Assembly: GCA_903813345.2 (NCBI GenBank)
Contig: CAIIXF020000009.1
Coordinates: 10,410,030 to 10,474,029 of the forward strand
DNA from: Owenia fusiformis
Taxonomy: Eukaryota; Annelida; Polychaeta; Sabellida; Oweniidae
DNA: 64,000 nucleotides
Direction of reading: 5' to 3'
The position numbers and the translations under genes were made by a program. Shown here piece after piece: positions 54,801 to 62,378 of the stretch. The notes beneath the pieces were generated by a model that saw nothing but the letters and a program-made list of their open reading frames with translations, was not told where the DNA came from and searched no databases. How positions within the stretch are numbered: position 1 is the stretch's first letter; the number at the start of each line of letters is the position of its first letter.

Positions 54801-56449
54801 TAATTGATTAAATTCAAAGGCTAAACTTTTCTCTGCATGAATTCAAACTCACTCAATTGATGTGAATAGAGTCATTATGACCTTCTAATAAAGTCAATGT
54901 AAATTAAAAATGTATCACTCACTTAAAATTCTATTTAAGTGGTCAATAAGCCTGCCTGCAAAAATCAGTAAGAAATCTCAACACTAACCTCATTTCACAC
55001 CTTTTCACCAAATTTCATGAAATTCAATGTAATGACTGAGATCTCAATACCTAATCTTATACAATAAGGTAATTTTAATGCTGTTTGAAATTCAACAGTG
55101 CCATTGAAATCTGAACACTCAAGCTGGCTAATTTTACACTAAACTTGGCTACTTATGCACTAAACTTGGCTACTTGGATTAGCAATATAGGATGGTCTAC
55201 TTGAATTCTCAAATACATCTTGTTAGCAATATGTGTACTATAGGACCTGTAATAACTATCAATATTGCAATCTAACTTGTATGAACATCTAACCTCTAAA
55301 AACAATCTCAATTGAGACTACACATTGCAGTTTTCTGAAATGTACTTCAAAATTGCCTCTATAAATGAATTTTTACCATAGAGACCTCTATAATGCTAAA
55401 CTTCAATAACTTCTAAATTATGCACCTCTATATGCACATCTAATTGCACCTCTATATGCACGTCTGAATGCACCTCTAAAATAGCATTTCTAGAAAATCA
55501 ACTTCTACCTCAATAAGCATCTATAAACTGACATCTAAGAAATTGTCCTTCTGGGACCATCTATAAATTGCAAACTTTAGTAACTGCTCTTCTATTAAAA
55601 TAACGTCTACAAATTGCACCTCTAGAATATGCAAAACTACCTAAACTTCTAAATATCTAAACTTCTATAAATTGAGTTGAGCCCTAACATAGACTTGAAA
55701 TTCAAATTATCAAAATCCTAACTGTCCTTTTGAAAATTGGAGAAAATAAGTGTTCTCACCAAACTGCAAAATTCTTCTTCTTCGAAATTCTTCTTTCTTT
55801 CGGAAATTCTTCTTCTTCGAGACGTTGTTCTTTGTTTCGCTGCCACCATGTGAACGAAAGATTACCTTAGCATGTTGTTCTTGTCTCCTTGTTGGTAAGA
55901 TGTTTCTTTCGTTTGTAATTTGTAACTTATCTTGATTATCTAACTTCTCTTAAGTGTGCACACCTAAAATTATATCTAAAACTAATCTTCAACTGCCTAT
56001 GTCTTTACATGTGGACAACCTGGGCTCAACTGACTAGTTTGGCCTCTATAGCATAATAATTAGCCCTTTTAAATCTCTGGTTACCTTTAAAATAACTTGG
56101 TATTGAGGCAATTTAGCCCTTGTAGTAAGTTTCTCTTCTTATTTATATTACAGGATGATGCACATTCAAATTTGTTTCAGTGCTCATTTCACACTTTCTG
56201 ATCAATGAAATGACTGTATGTATTCTATAATCTAACAATTTCAGGTATTTCCAATCAGAGATTGTCTAGGAAAAGAGTTGCGATGAGTATTTACATGTAA
56301 ACGATTTTTAATATATACATACCCATAGTTCTCCCATGGAATCCCCCTTTGAAAGAGAGAATGGTAAGATTAGGGCATCCTGGGGCCTGGTTAAACACAG
56401 CAGTCTCTTTTTCCTCATCAGAGTAGTTGCTACCACCCCTCTGTTTCCT
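45839..56449 (-). CDS. ABAT: 4-aminobutyrate aminotransferase (GABA transaminase), C-terminal exons
   Basis: Seven consecutive minus-strand exons: 56449-56323, 49275-49127, 48810-48673, 48254-48087, 47439-47293, 46383-46272 and 45960-45839. All are GT-AG with closing phases, giving 320 residues and TAA. The protein is a class III PLP-dependent aminotransferase that converts GABA to succinic semialdehyde in the mitochondrial matrix. Family motifs: [76 protein letters not shown] (Schiff-base lysine), [10 protein letters not shown] and [14 protein letters not shown]. The 5' exons, including the iron-sulphur-ligand segment expected near ACGSCSNENA and the targeting peptide, were not found up to 64000 and must lie beyond. 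The intron between the first two exons here holds a 6.4-kb LTR retrotransposon; a 64-bp repeat overlaps a splice donor at 47293. Confidence 0.95.
46093..46254. mobile_element. CAGTAAAACCTGTCC-family MITE, copy 3
   Basis: A diverged copy: TGGTAAAACCGATCTCAGG at the left, AGTTTCACTGTATA at the right, with AAAGTGTTCCACTAACA twice inside. It lies beside the last ABAT intron-exon junction. Confidence 0.6.
47051..47305. repeat. 64-bp tandem repeat, 4 copies, containing the ABAT splice donor
   Basis: Units start at 47051, 47115, 47179 and 47243 and look identical. On the gene strand each unit is 12 exon-like bases AATGAAATACAG followed by GTTTGTAGTGTACCC and the rest of 52 intronic bases. The exon-proximal unit overlaps the real exon end at 47293, so four identical donor contexts lie 64 bp apart. 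Confidence 0.93.
47462..47692. repeat. 21-bp minisatellite in an ABAT intron
   Basis: About ten units of GGCCCATATTTATGATGTGAA with variants; starts just upstream of the acceptor of the exon at 47439. Confidence 0.9.
49739..50042 (-). repeat. 3' LTR
   Basis: On the minus strand it starts TGTAATATAAATAAG, with a TATA-like box almost at the edge, and ends ...TTCGTTCACA. It differs from the partner LTR at three sites noted by eye (one near 49750 and two near 49840). Confidence 0.92.
50043..50058 (-). other. Polypurine tract
   Basis: Minus-strand AAGAAGGGGGAGA lies directly against the 3' LTR, the usual plus-strand priming site in reverse transcription. Confidence 0.75.
50224..52956 (-). CDS. 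pol: Retrotransposon ORF2: integrase - reverse transcriptase - RNase H
   Basis: 910 residues. Integrase comes first: zinc-binding H71, H78, C108, C111, then a DDE core with D141 (MDIVGP), D200 (LSDQGTNF) and E236 (NGQVERFNG), and a GPY-like module (KWQGPYTV, about 373). RT follows at about 480-740: [43 protein letters not shown] and catalytic YFDD (645-648). RNase H is C-terminal ([44 protein letters not shown]). The chosen start is the first of three ATGs directly after an in-frame TAG. It overlaps the end of ORF1 by 68 nt in the +1 frame, so expression needs a +1 shift or re-initiation. No stops or missing catalytic residues were seen. Confidence 0.93.
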   Translation of the reverse strand: MMMIFVMFHSSLMMICSTKKSLKEDLDTNQTPYFIMKEGLMMRETTKMSGERVQQLVLPRCCRRKVLELAHNIPLSGHMGIKRTTDRVLKRFFWPGIHRDVKLFCLSCDICQKTSRKMTTNRAKLIPLPIITEPFTKIAMDIVGPLTKSKKGNKFVLVTGDYGTKFPDAVPLKTIDAKKIAEELMSLFCRVGVAREILSDQGTNFMSKLLKELYNMMGIKGIQSTPYHQQTNGQVERFNGVLVKMLKKFVSDEPERWDIYLPYLLFAYREVPHASTGFSPFELLYGTQVRGPIDILSEQWITNATSPENIITYVTKMREKLDSMAELCKENTASAQEKQKRYYDEKSRDIEYTPGETVLLLLPSSEMKLEAKWQGPYTVIRQLNKVNYEIQVDEKKTKMYHVNLLKKYNERENASFFSYTIDERDLDEESATEQWPIINADKMTKAMVDTSNDISEAEKTQLTNLLSRYDDVISDEPGLTDLVVHHIITKDAKPVRQRLRRFPNAYQEKVKTKILELVENGIMEPSNSEWGSNLVIVPKKDGDIRLCVDFRDLNKVTQFDAYVMPRIDVIIDGLSTAVFISVIDLCRGFWQLPLNEADKEKTSVLTPFGTFQFVRMPFGLHGAPASFQRAMDMMIQGSEDFAAAYFDDVVIFSTHFEDHLTHIQVIMEKLRKHNLTVKPSKCKFGYKEIEYLGHIVGDGKVKPSNSKIEAIEKLGKLTTKKKLRTFLGMTGYYRKFIPDYAHLAFPLTELTKKSVPTNLPYSKEVDDATKKLKEALATEPILRSPDFGRMFIVITDASEVGISGVLSQIFDDGEHPVMYASRKLLPRERNYAVIEKECLAIVWSVEHMRYYLLGKQFEIVTDHNPLKWLNEMKNTNQRLSRWVLILQQYKFELKHRPGKYNAAADCLSRL
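52889..54598 (-). CDS. gag: Retrotransposon ORF1: Gag plus aspartic protease
   Basis: 569 residues from a genuine ATG. A Met/Gln-rich and coiled-coil-like N-terminus (about 45-130, [20 protein letters not shown]) is followed by a retrotransposon Gag core ([16 protein letters not shown] ... [10 protein letters not shown]). Next come four Cys/His zinc knuckles, such as [14 protein letters not shown] and [14 protein letters not shown]; the third is slightly short. Near the C-terminus a protease active site, [13 protein letters not shown], is followed by [12 protein letters not shown]. Placing the protease on ORF1 means it is made in Gag-like amounts. The C-terminus is rich in Asp. Confidence 0.92.
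   Translation of the reverse strand: MPDTRNKTYDSFEDRKKQAKKKKKPNTMSTEKQEFYEVDEEGAQGDTMDPMKQMMTMMAAMMKNSEAERQHQQMMMQIQLKEQHNLLEAERQERLRQEKIHRDELEEERRLRAEFRQQELELRKKPTDPQIQKMKDDEDIENYLTVFERTAEMYKWKREYWTLKLGPNLTGKAQSAYASVAVEDAKNYDVVKEAILHRYSINEETYRKRFRSLKRNTGEGIKAFTIRLEDTFKKWMKDADTIDKIKDRVLKEELLNTLSTDVQTWVKENDAQTTDDEVKLADNFLEARKSDPTVWNNNCYNCNEPGHQAKACPNETLCFKCRKTGHKSDECKSGLRTESKTSVKCNNCGKAHPTENCKVDTSLKCEKCSQYGHTTSKCYVGNKRGFLCRATDDIFTQYLQRGDGTVLVMLNNDEIEVILDTGSCKTIVHGDLIDLDAVKHNDQVRMTCVHGDSKAYPTTSADIQIGDKTYNVQAAVSNDLPASVIIGQDILSRLDTDKMNQYVYKRGNNAFVTTRQQWKQTLQSEADDNKKNNDSDVKFTPVKDIDVDDDDFCDVPFKFDDDLFNKEIT
54599..55848 (-). other. Retrotransposon 5' leader, 1.25 kb
   Basis: A long untranslated leader between the 5' LTR and ORF1. 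It contains loosely repeated TGCACCTCTATATGCACATC-like units (about 55420-55480 and around 55600). No open frame of note. Confidence 0.7.
55831..55848 (-). other. Primer-binding site
   Basis: Minus-strand TGGTGGCAGCGAAACAAA begins immediately inside the 5' LTR; TGG pairs with a tRNA CCA end. The tRNA was not identified. Confidence 0.6.
55849..56152 (-). repeat. 5' LTR
   Basis: Partner of 49739-50042, same 304-bp length, flanked on its outer side by GGATG (56153-56157). Confidence 0.92.
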
Positions 56450-57080
56450 CTGCAATCAGAAAATCATTACCTTCAATTAATTAATCAATCAATTACTTTG
56501 AATGGTAATTATGTAGCCCAAATCTTACTTTGAAAGTCAAAGTAAGAGAGATTTTGTTGGCCAAAGGTGTAGGTTGAATAAGGGACAAAAATGCCCCACC
56601 TTAAATTGAATCCTATTGTGGTTGAAATGAAAGGCTATTATGTCGCTAAAAAAATGACATACAATTATTTTCAAAATCAGGCTCTTGTGGGTCTAAAAGG
56701 GTCTAAAATCTCCAATATTTTTGAAGTACTTTTAATATTTTGAAGTATTTTTACAAAGTACAAAATCAATGTTAAATTGAATATCAAATGAAAATTCTTT
56801 GGACAGAAGTGAATTTGCTATGCTTTATTTTGTTATTAATATATTTAAGCTAAAGAAAGTTCTTATTCCTAATATACTCAATTACATACATGTATGTACT
56901 AAAAAAATGAATTATGTAGTTATGGAGAACACTATCCTAATTGAACGTAATTATTAAAGGAATATTATCCAAATTAGGCGCAATACAACTCACATGCCAT
57001 TTGTTTTGGTCATCTTGTATGAAAAGAAGTACATACAAAGCATTAACATGACAAAATGTCACCACCTAGTTGCTCAAAAT
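56450..57080. other. Non-coding, nothing recognised
   Basis: AT-rich sequence upstream of the first ABAT exon in view, presumably intronic. No exon with the next expected ABAT motif was found here. Confidence 0.5.
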
Positions 57081-57084
57081 TTTA

Positions 57085-57480
57085 TGAGTTCAACCGTAAG
57101 TCAGATTTTAATTTCTGAGAACTTGTAGATGATTTTGAAAAAACTGGTCAATTTGAAGCAAGTTGAAAATACCTTTTTTTGACCCTGAGAAGGTCATCCA
57201 AGGTGAAATCTCAAATCTAAAGTCAGATTTGAACTTCTGAGAACTTGTAGATGATTTTGAGAAAACTGGTCAATTTGAAGCAAGTTGAAAAATACCTTTT
57301 TTGACCCTGAGAAGGTGATCCAAGGTGAAATCTTAAGTCAGATTTGAACGTTAATTTGGAGCAAGTTGAAAAAAGACCTTTTTGACCTTTTTTAACTTTG
57401 AGAAGTCGTTGAAGGTCAAATCTTAAAGTCAGATTTGAACTTCTGAAAAGTTGTAGATGATTTGGAAAAAAACTGTATTC
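57085..57480. repeat. About 130-bp tandem repeat, three degenerate copies
   Basis: GTCAGATTTGAACTTCTGAG, AACTTGTAGATGATTTTGA, GGTCAATTTGAAGCAAGTTG and TTTTGACCCTGAGAAGG recur in order at about 57095, 57222 and, shortened, 57330-57430. Confidence 0.8.
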
Positions 57481-58004
57481 AGTCTAGACAGTATTTGTTA
57501 TTGGAAGTTGTAACAATTTGTTACAGATGTCAACCACCACCCGCCGATCGCCAACAGCCAACCGCCATCACAAAAAACAGAGACAATATCAATATGTCAC
57601 CACTTTATGGTGGTGACACAAAAACACTAGTTTGACACCCTATACATGTATCTCATACATGTACATGTCAACATTATTTATCATCAATAATGAATGCTTC
57701 ATAAAAAGTCTGTTTGCGAAAACATATTCAAAAATAATTCAACAGCCAAAAGCTGGGGGGGGGGGTTACCCCCACAAAAAAGAAAAAGCAATTTTGTGGT
57801 TGAAAAAACATTAACGGATAATTGTATGGAATGCTTAGAATGACTGAACATGATTAATGTATGGCTATTATCATAATGATTATCGTCATTGTTATAAAGG
57901 AAATAAATTACTAATTATGATAATGTTCATGCTGACATTCAAAACATTTTTCTTCCTGGTGTTGTAAATCTAGAATAATCATCATTCGGTTCACAACAAA
58001 GCCA

Positions 58005-58190
58005 GAAATATATAATATGAGGTTATAATGGTTCTTTCTGTATATCGTTTTTATACTCGAGTGAGTATATAATATATTCACAAGTGAGCGTAGCGAATGA
58101 GTGAATATATTATATTCTCACGAGAGTATAAAATGCACGATATACAGAATGAACCATTATATAATCTTATTATGCCACTCTAAGTTCAAT
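58005..58190. repeat. Inverted repeat with AT-rich arms
   Basis: GGTTATAATGGTTCTTTCTG followed by TATATCG pairs with CGATATACAG followed by AATGAACCATTATATAA; inner arms TATAATATATTCAC / GTGAATATATTATA flank a short GC-richer loop. Reads as a fold-back MITE. Confidence 0.75.
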
Positions 58191-58466
58191 TACATTTGAT
58201 TCGAACACAATCATAACAATTAAAAACCATAAAAATATCCCATAGCCAACTCAATAATGCTGATGTTGATCTCGAACCATTTATGACGTCACTTGATTCT
58301 AGGAAATCATGAAAATTTTCATGATTTTTTTTATTCATTAGTTCCCAGAATGCACTTCTACAGTGGTATACGCTGGAGTTGTATACGATGACGATATACC
58401 ACTCTCCACTGTATATCGTTGTTATAGACCCATGTTATACAACTGTAATTGGACTTAGAGTGGTAT
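58185..58466. mobile_element. MITE with CCACTCTAAGTTCAATTAC ends
   Basis: CCACTCTAAGTTCAATTAC at the left is inverted at the right as GTAATTGGACTTAGAGTGG; TAT/ATA sequences lie outside. The interior has GTGGTATACGCTGGAGTTGT and CGATATACCACTC, themselves partly inverted. Confidence 0.7.
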
Positions 58467-58595
58467 AAATGCTTGTACACCACACTTTATGTTCATATGC
58501 AATTAGGATTTAAGTAAAATTCCTTGCCCCATCAAAGTATAAATTTTATCACATTATTTGTGGTAAAGGCCATTTGGAAGTTAAATTGGGAACTA

Positions 58596-59168
58596 CAGGG
58601 TGGTCAAAAAAAATGGAAACCCTAATACATTTTCTTCATATCTTTGTCATTTCAAAAAATAACTCCCTGATATTTTACACTTTTATACATCATTCAATTT
58701 GCTACCAGCCTACTATATTTCATGACCATCACATTAGTAGTCACCATGTTACAGTACTTCAAAGAACATGCCCAGTGGCCACTATTGCGTTGTGGGGAAA
58801 CCTGTACTCATCGTCTAAAATGTCCCTACCCGTAGGGATATGGCAGAGATAGAGTATGTGAGAATGATGTCAGGACAATTGCAAACCTCAAAAGTTAGAT
58901 CATTTGTATCATTCAGGCCATACCTGCTGAGGAATGCATTTGGATCATTGACAGCTGCACAGGTTTGCCTCCGGCGCGATGATGGCCAAACCTGAAGCAT
59001 GTTGTTCGAAGTGCTGTAAAATTGTGACTATCGGTCTGATGGTCATGAAATATGCTAGGGTTGTAGGAAATTGAATGATGTACAAATGTATGAAATATCA
59101 GGCAGTAATTCTTTATAGTGACAAAGATATAAGGAAAATGCAGGGTTTCCATTTTTTTGACCACCCTG
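58596..59168. mobile_element. 573-bp mariner-type MITE, TA target
   Basis: CAGGGTGGTCAAAAAAAATG and the inverted right end CAGGGTGGTCAAAAAAATGG are flanked by TA at 58594-58595 and 59169-59170. Inner arms share TTCTTATATCTTTGTC-like and TGATATTTCATAC-like sequence. No transposase frame; peptides at 58574-58852 and 58815-59164 are artefacts of the arms. Confidence 0.88.
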
Positions 59169-59550
59169 TATACAATACATGAATACTAATTTGATTCTAT
59201 TGGGGTGACTTTTCATAAGTTCTATTTTATGTTGTTCAAATAAAATAGAATACCCTTTTCAATTTCTATTTTTTAACATGTGAAGTAAAACATAATTAAA
59301 GTGATGATTCATAATACATTTATGATAATACTATTTGCAAATGTCAGCTTGGTAATAACAAAGTTGTTTGAAGGGTAAGCCTATTCATGTAATAGGCTCC
59401 TGGAAATGTTTTGTTTGTCAGTGGTTCCCGAAGATTGCAGCGATCATGTTTAGTTTTTGCTTGTATCTATGAACATATAATTCAAAATATACTGAACTGT
59501 AGAACATATTTTATATTAGAAAGAAATTGAAAACAATTCTCAAGGGCAGG

Positions 59551-61610
59551 ATGAAAATGGAAAAGAAAGACAAAATGTGCTTGACATCAATTGTGATGGT
59601 ATTCACCATGGTGATCACTGTTGTGTCACTGGCCTGCTCTGTTACTTTTTACTATGAGTTGCTTCAAGAAAAGGAAGAGTTGTTGAAAGTACAGGTGGCT
59701 GTATTGAGAGGTGAAGATGAAATACAGGAATTGAAAACTCGAATAGAGGCTCTAGAAAAGCAGGTATATTACCGTAGGTCTACATTTTGTGTTACCAGTT
59801 GTGTTATTTGAGTGGAAGCAAATACTCGAGTACATCTGACCAAGGATTTATCATGAAATTCATTACCATTGAAAGGAGACTTCAATTTTATAAAAATTCT
59901 GCTGAACAATAGTCACAAATCAAATTCGGAACAGTAAACCTTATTTTAAGTGAACATACATGTATTATGGAATGCTTTTAGCAAAAATATGGTAAAACCA
60001 TGAGATTTTTTAACTCATATCTAGTTTTTGTAGCTTTGAATCTTTCTTTTACTGAATATACTTTAACTAAGATTTTTTATTATTAATTGTAAAGCAATCG
60101 AGTTCTTCTGATCAAAGTGGTAGAATGGCTGATGGAGTTGCACATTCACAACGTGGAAAACGTCAAGCTGCAGGTACATCTGCAAGTAAGTTTAACAATT
60201 GGAAATAATGATAAAGTGTGATGTTTTCATGAATAAAAGTATTAAAGATCTTATGGAGTGACCATGATTTGAGGAAAGACAATTGCTAAAATGGACAAAT
60301 AATGATAAAAATCCAAACTGATCTCAACATAGCACCCAAGGGTGCGATTATTAAGAGAAGGCATGACATAGATCATCTGGAAAACAGGAAACAAGTATGA
60401 ATCAAAATATAAGTGTTGCTCTCACTGCTATTAAATTCAAGGTGGATGTATCTATGGACGAGATGGAAGAGATGGCATGGTAGGACCACAAGGACCACCA
60501 GGACAACAAGGACCACCTGGACCAGCGGGTAGAGATGGAAGAGATGTGAGTGTTGACCTACATGTATGCAAAGTCCATTTATAGACATAAAAAGATCAAA
60601 TTCTGATAAAAATCAGAGCATTTCAAAATACATAAATTTAATGGCCATGTGTAGAAATAAAAAATACAAGTTATTTTTCAGGGATTGACAGGCCAGGGAT
60701 TATCAACTGAAGATATTAGCAACCTTGTAGAGGCATTTCATACTAACTATTGCATAAATAGGTCCACTGGTGCACAAGGAACCCAAGTATCACCAGCACC
60801 GATTGGCAGTAGCCCTCCTGGAACAGGGGGTGCTACGTATGTGAGATGGGGAAGGACAACCTGTCCCACTAATGTAGAACAAGTCTATTCAGGTAAGGAA
60901 AACTGGGAAATTAACTAATCAAGGAAAAGGAAGAAGGAGTAATACGTACTTGTTAAGAACAAAAATAACAACTTATGTATAGTTCTGTTTGAGACTTTCA
61001 CTTGCAATAATTGAGAGAGCTCTTATAAGTTGTTAAAAGGGGCTAAATAGCAAGTTAAAGTGAGGTACCATAAGAGGAACTATTATAATTTGTAGGGATA
61101 GCAGGAAAATCACATCATATTGATAAAGGAGGAGGTGTTAATTATCTCTGCCTACCAAGGGATCCAGAATGGGGAAAGACAATGGCTGGGTGGCAGACAG
61201 CATCATTTGCGAATATACAGGGAGTGGAATTTGAACTTGGCTCGAACAACCCATTCCTCACAGACAACTACCCAGACCCAAGCCAACCAGCTTCATGGCT
61301 ACACAACCATGACGTGGTATGCACTGTTTGTAGGGTTCCAGAGCGTGGTAGTCAGATCATGATTCCTGCACATAAATCATGTCCTGATACCTGGACACTT
61401 GAGTACAATGGCTATCTTATGAGTGAAGGTTATAAGAATTCAAAATCAGACTACATTTGTCTGGATGAAGCTCCCGAAGCAGATGAAGGAGGTCATGAAG
61501 ACAAGAATGGGGCTTTACTGCTAGTAGTTGAAGCTGACTGTGGTCATACTCTACCTTGCCCCAATTACCAACATGGTTTTGAGGTCACTTGTGCTGTGTG
61601 TACTAAATAG
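59551..61610 (+). CDS. Type II transmembrane collagen with short-chain collagen C4-like C-terminal domain
   Basis: Five exons: 59551-59763, 60095-60185, 60442-60545, 60682-60892, 61096-61610; GT-AG throughout, 377 residues. Start: the first in-frame ATG; a TAG lies upstream at 59500. A hydrophobic signal anchor (about 10-35) is followed by a heptad-like coiled coil (36-71), then RGKR|QA (91-95), a furin-type site. Next are 12 Gly-X-Y triplets (107-142, such as GPQGPPGQQGPPGPAG). The Cys-rich domain (about 184-377) has GGATYVRWGRTTCP, VNYLCLPRDPEW, HDVVCTVCRV, MIPAHKSCP and LEYNGYLMS, as in invertebrate short-chain collagen C4-like proteins related to sponge spongins and type IV collagen NC1. 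The layout resembles transmembrane collagens such as XIII or gliomedin: trimeric, cell-surface, possibly shed. It lies opposite and upstream of the visible ABAT exons, probably inside an ABAT intron. An extra small collagenous exon could have been missed. Confidence 0.88.
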
Positions 61611-61671
61611 ATCTTAGACACCATACTAAGTGAAACATGATGTCATTGCAGAGACTTATACATACATTTAG

Positions 61672-62378
61672 GATTGCCAAAAAAACTTTACCAACTTAAC
61701 AATGAATATCTCTTTAACCAATTGAGTTCCATAAAGGAACATTTGCACAATTAAAGTTAGTTAAATGTTCTTTAATTTAGCAAAGTTTTACAACTATTAG
61801 CAAGTATATATATGGCCCATTTGCTGTAACCATAAACCTAGAGTGTTATATTGTTTTGCTAAGAAAGTTTGATGGAGTCTACAAGGAGGGAATGGCACTG
61901 ATAGGCCATCCTAATAGTTTCAACAAGATGGAGGCTACACCACACACATCCAACATCACCTTGGAGTGGCTTCAGAATAATTGTGATGATTGACTCATGA
62001 GTCATAGAGCAGATAACAACAGGGCACCCCACTCCCCAAATATGAACACCCCAGATTTGTATCTGTGGGGGTTTCTTAAGAATAACGTGTATGCCAACAA
62101 CCCTCAAACTATTGCATAGCTGAAACAAAAGATAACACAAAAGACAAGAGCCATATTTAGGGATGAATGCGTACATGTTATCAACAACTTTGCCCATTGT
62201 TTACAACGCTGTCACCAGACACAGTGCCGATTAGGAGCAAATTATTTGAATTGTCAGCAAATGTGAAGTGGTGAAACTTTGTCAACACTGAACTAACTTT
62301 AAATTGTGAAAAATATCTTTTATCAAACTATATTGGTTAAAGAGATATTCATTGTTAGGTGGGTAAAGTTTTCAATAT
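61672..62378 (+). mobile_element. Decayed mariner-like element with transposase remnant
   Basis: Inverted ends share AACTTTACC and then TTAACAATGAATATCTCTTT / inverted TAACAATGAATATCTCTTTAACC. Inside on the plus strand (about 61925-62220) are traces of the same transposase type as at 16479-17934: ATPHTSN, APHSP, PDLYLWGFLKNNVY and DECVHVINNFAHC. Several stops interrupt it, and the N-terminal half is gone. Confidence 0.75.

Larger units (their letters stand above)
49739..56152 (-). mobile_element. Intact GMR1-like Ty3/gypsy LTR retrotransposon
   Basis: A 6414-bp element in an ABAT intron, same orientation as the gene. Its 304-bp LTRs (49739-50042 and 55849-56152) begin TG, end CA, differ at about three positions, and are bracketed by GGATG at 49734-49738 and 56153-56157. 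It encodes Gag-protease (54598-52889) and a second polyprotein (52956-50224). The second ORF places integrase before reverse transcriptase and RNase H, the reverse of ordinary Ty3/gypsy. This order defines the GMR1 group described from deuterostomes. Both ORFs are open; with about 1% LTR divergence the insertion looks recent. Confidence 0.92.

Noticed and set aside
59527-59550. Start of the collagen gene at the TTG at 59527
   Set aside because: TTG is not a usual animal start; the ATG at 59551 gives a short cytoplasmic tail before the membrane segment.
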